Source: an uncultured Prevotella sp. (GTDB lineage: Bacteria > Bacteroidota > Bacteroidia > Bacteroidales > Bacteroidaceae). Taken from it: a stretch of DNA of 34,976 nucleotides. Positions 1-6,371 of this stretch are shown piece by piece; the stretch's first letter is position 1, and every line of letters begins with the position of its first letter. The translations under genes and the position numbers were made by a program. The notes under the pieces were generated by a model that did not search any database, had not been told where the DNA came from, and was given only the letters and a program-made list of their open reading frames with translations. Location of the stretch: positions 1 through 34,976 of the forward strand of contig CAKQMS010000032.1 in the NCBI GenBank assembly GCA_934254985.1, read 5' to 3'.

Positions 1-76
1 ATGTGCAATTAAAAATAACAACCATATTTCTGACTTATTATCTATAAAATATTGAGTAATAATCGGTTGTAAATAC

Positions 77-1807
77 TTGAATTGTAGCAGTTTAGAGGCA
101 TTGAATCTGCCATATGGTATCACCTGTATTGAATATGCCGTATTTGCCAATTGTTTTAATCTAAAAGATATTGAAATCCCAGAGAGCGTAACCACCATTA
201 ACAATACGGCATTCGTAAATTGCAGAAGTTTGACATCAATCACCATACCAGATAACGTCACATCTATTGGCGAATATGCATTTAACGGCTGCTCTAATCT
301 TAAGAGCCTTTATTTGCCTGCTAATATCAAAACCATTGGCGATGCTGCTTTTAATTGTTGTGGGAACCTTACACGCATCATTGCTAAGATGAAGGAACCA
401 GCCGCTATTGGTGAGGACACATTCACAGGTTTGGACTACGACAAGTGCGAGCTCCTTGTGCCAGAAGGTTCTGCCGAGGCATATAGACAGGCTGCGGTGT
501 GGCGCAACTTCAGCCACATAACAGATATCACCGTTGTTGTTACAGACTATGCAGGCTCATTGCAATATATGATTGAAAAGAACGACAAGAACAACATAAC
601 GCGCTTAAAGGTGGTAGGTCCCATCGGCATATACGACATACAATACATCCGCGAGATGGCTGGATGCTGGCTTGAGGAGAGTGGTAAAAAGACCGATGGC
701 AATCTGCAATACCTCGACCTCCAAGAAGCCAAACTGGTGGGTAGTGACATAAACATTAACGTTTACACTAAAGGTAGTAATCAAGGCGAGACTAACACAA
801 TTGAGTGTACTGCAAAGATAGAGCCTGACGGCAACGACTTCTCTAACCTGTTCAGAAATGTGTCGAAGTTGAACACTGTCATAATGCCAGAATATCTCAC
901 AACAACGGGTCGCGGCACATTCATGGATAGCCCTCTGTCGTCAATCACTCTGCCACAGAACCTAACCTATATAGACGACAATGCCTTTAATGGATGTGGC
1001 GGTCTTAGAGACATCAGTATTCCGTCTGGCGTAACAAGCATCGGCAACGGAGCGTTCGAAGGCTGCTGGCTTCAACATATTTACTTGCATGACGGTTTGA
1101 AGAGCATCGGCAACTATGCCTTTGCTAATAGCGCATTGAAAGAAATCAATATTCCTAACAGCGTGGAATATATAGGTGAAGGTTGTTTCTATCATTGTGG
1201 GGGGTTGGAGGAAGCTGTGATATCGTCAGACCAAATCACTGAAATTCCCAATGAAGCATTTGCTGACTGTAATGCTCTGCATACAATAAAGCTGCCAGCC
1301 AATCTTGAGCGCATAGGCGAAAGAGCCTTCATTGGAACTTGGAGATTGGGTACAAAAGAGGGCCTCACTATACCATCAAAGGTGAGAGAGATTGGCGCAG
1401 AGGCTTTCTATAAGTCGTTATTTGATGCAGTTGACATTGTGCTACCTGCCAGCCTAACGAATATTTATAGTGCATTTTCGGGAAGTGGCGCTCGAGTAAT
1501 TCATTGCTACATGCCTGAACCTTTACCATTGAATGATTTCTCTTTTGGTGGTGGTGGCGGTTCTCTCAGTAACTGCAAGCTCTACGTTGCAAAGGGCTGT
1601 GCTAATAAATACCGCAATGCCGAGGTATGGAGAGATTTCGATATAGAGGAAATGGAGGTAACTGGCATCGGTAGCGTAACCAACGACAGCACTGTAACCG
1701 AGGTAGCTCGCTACGATGCAAATGGTCAACAACTCTCTGTTCCTACAAAGGGACTAAACATCGTGCATTATAGCGACGGAACAATGAAGAAGATTATGGT
1801 GGAATAG
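77..1807 (+). CDS. BspA-type leucine-rich-repeat protein, 5'-truncated
   Basis: The 576-residue product is built from BspA/LRR_5 repeats (IGEYAFNGCSNLKSL, IGNGAFEGCWLQHI, IGERAFIG). There are two blocks, about residues 1-135 and 270-500. Each ends in a capping module with the pattern L-VP-G---Y--A-VWR-F, and a non-repeat segment (about 150-205, SLQYMIEKNDKNNITRLKVVG) lies between them. The C-terminus (about 540-576, RYDANGQQLSVPTKGLNIVH to SDGTMKKIMVE) resembles the short type IX sorting tails of Prevotella proteins. Such proteins are normally exported surface adhesins. Here the frame opens with TTG inside a repeat, an in-frame stop lies at 53-55, and no signal peptide is visible. The gene therefore looks decapitated, a silent cassette or a pseudogene; a frameshift left of the window cannot be excluded. 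Confidence 0.8.
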   Translation: MNCSSLEALNLPYGITCIEYAVFANCFNLKDIEIPESVTTINNTAFVNCRSLTSITIPDNVTSIGEYAFNGCSNLKSLYLPANIKTIGDAAFNCCGNLTRIIAKMKEPAAIGEDTFTGLDYDKCELLVPEGSAEAYRQAAVWRNFSHITDITVVVTDYAGSLQYMIEKNDKNNITRLKVVGPIGIYDIQYIREMAGCWLEESGKKTDGNLQYLDLQEAKLVGSDININVYTKGSNQGETNTIECTAKIEPDGNDFSNLFRNVSKLNTVIMPEYLTTTGRGTFMDSPLSSITLPQNLTYIDDNAFNGCGGLRDISIPSGVTSIGNGAFEGCWLQHIYLHDGLKSIGNYAFANSALKEINIPNSVEYIGEGCFYHCGGLEEAVISSDQITEIPNEAFADCNALHTIKLPANLERIGERAFIGTWRLGTKEGLTIPSKVREIGAEAFYKSLFDAVDIVLPASLTNIYSAFSGSGARVIHCYMPEPLPLNDFSFGGGGGSLSNCKLYVAKGCANKYRNAEVWRDFDIEEMEVTGIGSVTNDSTVTEVARYDANGQQLSVPTKGLNIVHYSDGTMKKIMVE

Positions 1808-1882
1808 GCAAAGCCACGTTTGTCTATGAAAGGATAAATAAAGTATTGCTGTCCGCTAAAACTTTTAGAGCATGAGAAATTA

Positions 1883-1916
1883 GGGCTGGATTCCTCGTTT
1901 GGAATTCAGCCCTTTT
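1883..1916 (+). terminator. Rho-independent terminator after the LRR gene
   Basis: The arms GGGCTGgATTCC and GGAATtCAGCCC enclose a short loop and are followed by TTTT. It sits about 75 bases after the LRR stop codon and closes that transcript. Confidence 0.75.
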
Positions 1917-1948
1917 AGAAAGAATCGGCTTCCATATACTATGGCATT

Positions 1949-2293
1949 ATGGCATCTGCTGTAAAGCATAATATTGGATTGGACTCTAAACCCTGTATAG
2001 ATTCTGCAGCAAAGAGGTTCTTATCTGATATGTCTTGGCATGGTTTTACAGACTTCAAGCAAGAATGTGTCACCAGCTGGACAAAACTCTTCGCCACGAA
2101 TGAAGTTCAATTCACAGACAACGCCATTGACAACTTTCTCGCTTTCGTTGACCACATGTCATGTAGCGCAGATACATACGTTTCGCTTGGTGGCTCCAAT
2201 GGTTGTGCCGACCAGTTGACGAATTGGGATGGAACACAAAAAGTGGGATTGGGTAAGGTTCTAAGAAAAAAGCCAAGAGGCTTATCGCTATAG
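1949..2293 (+). CDS. Small hypothetical ORF, unrecognised
   Basis: An ATG-started frame of 114 residues lies alone between the LRR terminator and the hairpin at the end of the minus-strand operon. I recognise no domain, signal peptide or membrane segment. The first 75 residues have ordinary globular composition (SWHGFTDFKQECVTSW); the end is basic (LRKKPRGLSL). No promoter or ribosome site stands out. It may be a real orphan gene, a remnant of a lost gene, or a chance frame. The overlapping reverse frame (2112-2339) is less protein-like. Confidence 0.3.
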   Translation: MASAVKHNIGLDSKPCIDSAAKRFLSDMSWHGFTDFKQECVTSWTKLFATNEVQFTDNAIDNFLAFVDHMSCSADTYVSLGGSNGCADQLTNWDGTQKVGLGKVLRKKPRGLSL

Positions 2294-2305
2294 ATTTGGA
2301 TAATA

Positions 2306-2355
2306 AGTATAAGAACTTACTTTGTTTGAAATTTGACAAAGCAAGTTCTTATACT
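2306..2355 (-). terminator. Hairpin closing the chaperone/kinase operon
   Basis: A long inverted repeat, AGTATAAGAACTT-aCTTTGT against ACAAAGc-AAGTTCTTATACT, has a loop of about 10 bases. It begins 5 bases past the stop of the last operon gene. The tract beyond it on the minus strand is only moderately T-rich (TTATTATCC). It may end transcription or protect the 3' end. It would also meet read-through from the plus-strand ORF at 1949. Confidence 0.6.
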
Positions 2356-2359
2356 CTAA

Positions 2360-3190
2360 TCAAGAAAGTGTAGATATATCTATTTCCATTGGCTTTAATT
2401 CGTCAAAAGTATGATTCACAGAGTCTAAAAATACGATTCTTTTGACATCAAACATTTTGCAATTATCAACAAAGGATTTTCTTCTCCATAAACATGGTAT
2501 AGCTTTGCGAGTATTTGTATCATCAAACCCTTTATGGCATTTAACCAAAACATGATCAGCCATAGGAGTTACGGTAAACAGACCTTTCCACTCAGAGTAT
2601 CTTGCTGACATTTGTTCTATCAGAGCATTAAGCGATAGTGCGATGACACTTTCACCTGCACCTGCTTGTTCCATATTATTTACGATCTGTTCGGTAGACG
2701 CAGATTTCTGTTCGTCCTGCTTTATGGCTAAACTGAAAACGATAGAGGCAAATTCTGTAAGGTCTTCTTTATCTGCAACCGTAACACCTGTATTGTTGCG
2801 CTTTTGTCCTGAGATTTCAACTATCATACATCCACCAAAAGAAGCTTCCAGTGTAAAGTATCTTGTTTGATGATATTTTTTATCAACAACAATTATTCCA
2901 GCCTTTGCACTTGATAAGGTAAACGGCTCTGGGAACCGAATTATTATCATATGCTTATCTTGATAGCTTTTGAAATCAGTACCAGAAATCGTCATCTTTT
3001 TCCATTTTATGATATTCTTGCTGTCATCGGCAAAGTTCATGAAAGTTGAGACGTTTTCCAATTCTGTCAATGGCATATTTCCAGTGTTGAATGCATTCAG
3101 AACTTTTGGAACAATGTCAAATGCTAAAGCATAGTTAGCCCTTTGTCCCTCTAATGGGTCTTTTTTCTTAAAAGGATTCCACATAGTCAT
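2360..3190 (-). CDS. Hypothetical protein, last gene of the chaperone/kinase operon
   Basis: A 276-residue protein that I do not recognise. It starts MTMWNPFKKKDPLEGQ and has no signal peptide or membrane segment, so it is probably cytoplasmic. Residues about 55-130 look like alternating beta strands (HMIIIRFPEP, AGIIVVDKKY, GGCMIVEISG). A Lys/Gln/Ser-rich linker near 155-170 leads into a second mixed alpha/beta part with several basic clusters (about 235-245, CLWRRKSF). The start lies 6 bases after the stop of the TerB-like gene, so it is almost certainly co-transcribed. Its role can only be guessed from this context, for example as an adaptor or substrate-recognition factor. Confidence 0.8.
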   Translation of the reverse strand: MTMWNPFKKKDPLEGQRANYALAFDIVPKVLNAFNTGNMPLTELENVSTFMNFADDSKNIIKWKKMTISGTDFKSYQDKHMIIIRFPEPFTLSSAKAGIIVVDKKYHQTRYFTLEASFGGCMIVEISGQKRNNTGVTVADKEDLTEFASIVFSLAIKQDEQKSASTEQIVNNMEQAGAGESVIALSLNALIEQMSARYSEWKGLFTVTPMADHVLVKCHKGFDDTNTRKAIPCLWRRKSFVDNCKMFDVKRIVFLDSVNHTFDELKPMEIDISTLS

Positions 3191-3196
3191 TATCGT

Positions 3197-3673
3197 TTAG
3201 TTGCTTTGGACAGGAATAGATATTTGCGAAAAATGTGTACTATCATCCCATTGAGGAATCTCAGTTATGTTAATATCTGGTAAGAGAAAATCCTCTTTGT
3301 TAGGATGTTCAGCCAATATTGCCTCGTCACTTATCGTAAGTCTTGAACGTATCTTTTTGAAGAATTTTACTTCGGCATATTCTATGCGGTTGTCTGCTTC
3401 AATTGCTTTGATGGCAAGTGACACTATTAGTAACTGTTCTGTTTCATTCAAATCCACAGAATTTAGTTCTTTAAGATAAGATTGCAAGAACATTCCACCT
3501 TGCTCATTGATTTCTGTAATCCATGAGTTGAGGTACTTCTCTGAATTAACATCGTGGAAGATGTTGTCTTTTGCGCATAAATCTTTAACCATATCTACTT
3601 CCTCTGTAGCAATATCTCCATCACAAGCGATGCAACAGAAAATGGTTTTCAAGTATAATTCTTCTTTTGTCAT
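3197..3673 (-). CDS. TerB-like domain protein
   Basis: A 158-residue all-helical protein matching the TerB fold seen in tellurite/stress systems. The N-terminal helix pair carries the acidic motif CIACDGDIATEEVDMVKDL (about residues 14-32). The matching second motif is EADNRIEYAEVKFFKKIRS (about 92-110). In TerB these paired acidic segments coordinate metal at a two-fold repeat. The last 40 residues are an unstructured Pro/Asp-rich tail. TerB-like domains often sit beside kinases, AAA+ ATPases and membrane proteins in stress and conflict operons. Here the gene lies between the kinase-AAA+ fusion (12-base gap) and the 276-aa unknown (6-base gap). It is likely a Ca2+/metal-sensing or scaffolding subunit. 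Confidence 0.75.
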   Translation of the reverse strand: MTKEELYLKTIFCCIACDGDIATEEVDMVKDLCAKDNIFHDVNSEKYLNSWITEINEQGGMFLQSYLKELNSVDLNETEQLLIVSLAIKAIEADNRIEYAEVKFFKKIRSRLTISDEAILAEHPNKEDFLLPDINITEIPQWDDSTHFSQISIPVQSN

Positions 3674-3685
3674 AACAGTAATTAT

Positions 3686-5470
3686 TTAAACGTTAAAACC
3701 TATACGAGGTCTATCATCGGACTTCTTCATTTCTTCGCCATTCATCATAGCTCGAATGCGCTCGTATTTGCGTAATTCATTGTTGCTAAGTGAAGGAGCA
3801 GTGTTTGTAATTGCAACTTTCAATAGCTCCATCGTTATTTTGCTATGTTGGCGAAGTGCATTTCGTGACGCATCATTAACAATCAGTTGTATATCAGCTG
3901 AGACATAACCTTTGGTCATATCAGCTAATTGATGATAGTCTAACCCAAAATCGTAAGGGCGCTTGTTCAAGTACAACCTGAACAATGCCATTCGAGCTTC
4001 TATGTCAGGCACACCAATGTAATACTTTTTATCTAAACGTCCCGCACGCAGGATTGCAGGGTCTATCAGGTTGGGATAGTTGGTTGCCCCAATAATGAAT
4101 ATGCCTTTTTCTCCAGTTCTATCCATTTGAGCCAACATCTCATTCACTGCACTTCTTGACATTTCATGCACATTCCCATCATCTCGATTAGGGACAAGTT
4201 CATTCATCTCGTCAATGAAAATCACTGTTGGTGCGTTCTCCTCTGCCTCTTTAAACATCTTGGCAATATTCTCTTGCGTAGCATTGACATAACGGCTCTT
4301 TAGAGTAGCTGGCGTGATGCACATAAAGTTGAATCCGACCTCTTCTGCAAAGTGTTTTGCAAAAAATGTCTTTCCACAACCAGGAGGACCATACAGCAAC
4401 ATCCCATTTGGAATAGTTACACCATAACGATGGTATTCTTCGGGATTGTGGAGAGGTTCGATAACTTCTTCACGCATTTGTTGTTTTAACTCTTCCATTC
4501 CGGCAACTGCGGCAAAGCCTTCACCTTTCTTTTTGATAGCAGAAGAAACTGGCGTATTGTCGGATTGCTGTTGTGATAAAATCTTACGTTTCGTAGATTG
4601 GCGTTCTATCTTTACATCTCCGTCAATAGCCTTTATAAACTCATCTGCACTTTGAAATCTATCTTCGCTATCATAGCTTAAAGATTTTGCTATCACATTC
4701 AGCAGTTGGTCGTTAAGTTCATACTTGTCCTCTTTTGTGAGTGAAAGTTCTTTATCTCGTTCTGCCAAGATAGAGTCAATAACATCCTGTCCACGTTTTC
4801 TCGAAACATCAATAAACCAAGGCAATTCGCCATAAAGCAAGTGATACATCATGGCCCCTACGGAATAGATGTCAGTCTGAACAGAACACACTCCCGAAAA
4901 TCGTTCTGGTGCAAGATAGAAAGGATTCAATTCATCCAAGTTGGGCTTAGCTGGTGATTGGTCCAAGAATCTTGCATGGCCAAAATCAATAAGTTTCAAA
5001 TCTTGCAAATCCCCAACGAGATTAAGGAAAACGTTTTGTATCGTCACCTCATTATGGATAACAGGAATTGGCTGTGAATGCAGAAATGACAATGCTGACA
5101 ATACCGCCTTTGCTATTGTTTTTATCTCATAAACGCTGATTTCATCATCACGGATAATTCTCTGTGACAAAGTTTCACCGCTTACAAATTCGGTAACTAA
5201 CCAAGCAAATTGACTTCCGTTCATCATCATATTGCCAGAGTCTACAAACTGACAAAGGTTATGGTGATTCAACAGTTTGGCAATCTCTACTTCTATCACT
5301 CGTCCATTATCGTCAATCTGATTACGGTTGAGTTTAGAATAGTTGATGAGTTTCAAGAAGCGAGTCTTGCCACCTGCATCTTTCACACGATAGGTTTCCG
5401 CATAAGCCCCTTGCTTATGCGGAAACGCTACTGTGTATGAATTTATTTTGTCGTTTTTGTTGAAATGCAT
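3686..5470 (-). CDS. Ser/Thr kinase-like domain fused to an AAA+ ATPase
   Basis: 594 residues. The kinase-like domain (about 10-285) keeps the ATP lysine (K40 in RFLKL), an alphaC Glu (E62), a DFG (IDFG, D162) and an APE (188-190). Its catalytic loop reads HNEVTIQN (139-146) where HRDxKxxN is expected, and the Gly loop (QGAYAETY) is degenerate. A linker rich in Lys/Gln/Ser follows (about 285-318). The AAA+ domain (about 320-560) resembles the FtsH/Cdc48 class: Walker A GPPGCGKT (361-368), Walker B VIFIDE (416-421), sensor 1 in GATN (464) and arginine-finger candidates R475/R478. It probably remodels a client protein, with the kinase part as sensor or recruiter. Neighbouring genes are 5 and 12 bases away. 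Kinase activity is uncertain. Confidence 0.88.
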   Translation of the reverse strand: MHFNKNDKINSYTVAFPHKQGAYAETYRVKDAGGKTRFLKLINYSKLNRNQIDDNGRVIEVEIAKLLNHHNLCQFVDSGNMMMNGSQFAWLVTEFVSGETLSQRIIRDDEISVYEIKTIAKAVLSALSFLHSQPIPVIHNEVTIQNVFLNLVGDLQDLKLIDFGHARFLDQSPAKPNLDELNPFYLAPERFSGVCSVQTDIYSVGAMMYHLLYGELPWFIDVSRKRGQDVIDSILAERDKELSLTKEDKYELNDQLLNVIAKSLSYDSEDRFQSADEFIKAIDGDVKIERQSTKRKILSQQQSDNTPVSSAIKKKGEGFAAVAGMEELKQQMREEVIEPLHNPEEYHRYGVTIPNGMLLYGPPGCGKTFFAKHFAEEVGFNFMCITPATLKSRYVNATQENIAKMFKEAEENAPTVIFIDEMNELVPNRDDGNVHEMSRSAVNEMLAQMDRTGEKGIFIIGATNYPNLIDPAILRAGRLDKKYYIGVPDIEARMALFRLYLNKRPYDFGLDYHQLADMTKGYVSADIQLIVNDASRNALRQHSKITMELLKVAITNTAPSLSNNELRKYERIRAMMNGEEMKKSDDRPRIGFNV

Positions 5471-5475
5471 AAATA

Positions 5476-5742
5476 TTATCTATAATCTCGTCGATTACTG
5501 CCACCAAAGACGAACCCAAGACAACTCCAAATGGTTGTAATCCACCACCATACATTGTAGGCTGTACTGTAATCATTAGCTTTATATAAAGCATCACCGA
5601 ACCAACTGCGCAATAGGTTGGGAATGAAAAACAGTCCGTGCCAAATACCAGAATACCATGTATAATACTTGTTGGGATTAATATCGCACAGAAGCCAACC
5701 GACAAAACAATACACTAAAACTGTAATAATAATTCTTGTCAT
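5476..5742 (-). CDS. Small membrane protein of the chaperone/kinase operon
   Basis: An 88-residue, very aromatic protein. The hydrophobic segments are residues about 3-18 (IIITVLVYCFVGWLLC), about 30-45 (SGIWHGLFFIPNLLRS) and about 62-80 (YNVWWWITTIWSCLGF), so two or three membrane passes are likely. It ends in a basic tail (NRRDYR). The pattern YYTWYSGIWHGLFFIPN looks like a conserved small inner-membrane family, but I know of no function. It is packed 5 bases before the kinase-AAA+ gene and 8 bases after the tail-anchored protein. I chose this frame over an overlapping 96-residue frame (5415-5705) because its spacing and hydrophobic pattern fit. It could be a membrane sensor or anchor. Confidence 0.75.
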   Translation of the reverse strand: MTRIIITVLVYCFVGWLLCDINPNKYYTWYSGIWHGLFFIPNLLRSWFGDALYKANDYSTAYNVWWWITTIWSCLGFVFGGSNRRDYR

Positions 5743-5750
5743 AAATATAA

Positions 5751-6371
5751 TTATTTAAAAATCGCTATTATTATTCCAAAAACACAGGCAAGAATAATAA
5801 CATTTAAGATGTATCCTATTATATAATAGCCTTGTGCTTTCATCACTGCAACAACACTACTCTTTGATGAAGAAGTGTCGAATTGTGGATATTCAAATTT
5901 TTGTAGAATTGAAGCCAGCTTATAATGAATCCATCCTATAGGACTAATCTTGGTGTTTCCATCAAAATCAATGTTGCAATATGTTGCAATTTCAGGACAA
6001 CACTTAGCCCAATTATCTATAGTTGAATCAAAAATAGCTACAATCAGTTTTTTGCAAACAGTGCTTTTCGCTTCGTCCATATTTTCAATTTCTGAATAAC
6101 ATTTGGCTACAGCATCAGCTTTATCTCCTATCCAGTTTACAAAGTCGATATACCCTTTACCTGCATAGAAAACTTGTTCGTCAAACTTTTGCATTTTAGA
6201 CTCTACGATACATTCTTGTATAAATCCGATCCAACCCGGTACATAAAACTTATGGTGAAAACCATATACAGGTTCTTTGTTGCACAATGAATCATTGGCA
6301 TCAATCAACTCTTGTATATTATTTTTCAAATCACCGTCGGGAAATTGTGATAATATATCTTCGTTTGTCAT
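5751..6371 (-). CDS. Tail-anchored hypothetical protein
   Basis: 206 residues with no signal peptide. The cytoplasmic part (about 1-175) is helical with several Cys and Trp residues. A single C-terminal membrane helix (about 181-205, YIIGYILNVIILACVFGIII) ends in FK, which predicts a tail anchor facing the cytoplasm. I do not recognise the family. The start ATG overlaps the Hsp70 stop codon (ATGA, 4 bases), a strong sign of translational coupling and of equimolar production with the Hsp70. A docking or regulatory role for the chaperone at the membrane is inference only. Confidence 0.8.
   Translation of the reverse strand: MTNEDILSQFPDGDLKNNIQELIDANDSLCNKEPVYGFHHKFYVPGWIGFIQECIVESKMQKFDEQVFYAGKGYIDFVNWIGDKADAVAKCYSEIENMDEAKSTVCKKLIVAIFDSTIDNWAKCCPEIATYCNIDFDGNTKISPIGWIHYKLASILQKFEYPQFDTSSSKSSVVAVMKAQGYYIIGYILNVIILACVFGIIIAIFK

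Noticed and set aside
5415..5705. A 96-codon frame overlapping the 88-aa membrane protein
   Set aside because: It overlaps both the small membrane protein and the start of the kinase-AAA+ gene, and breaks the regular operon spacing.
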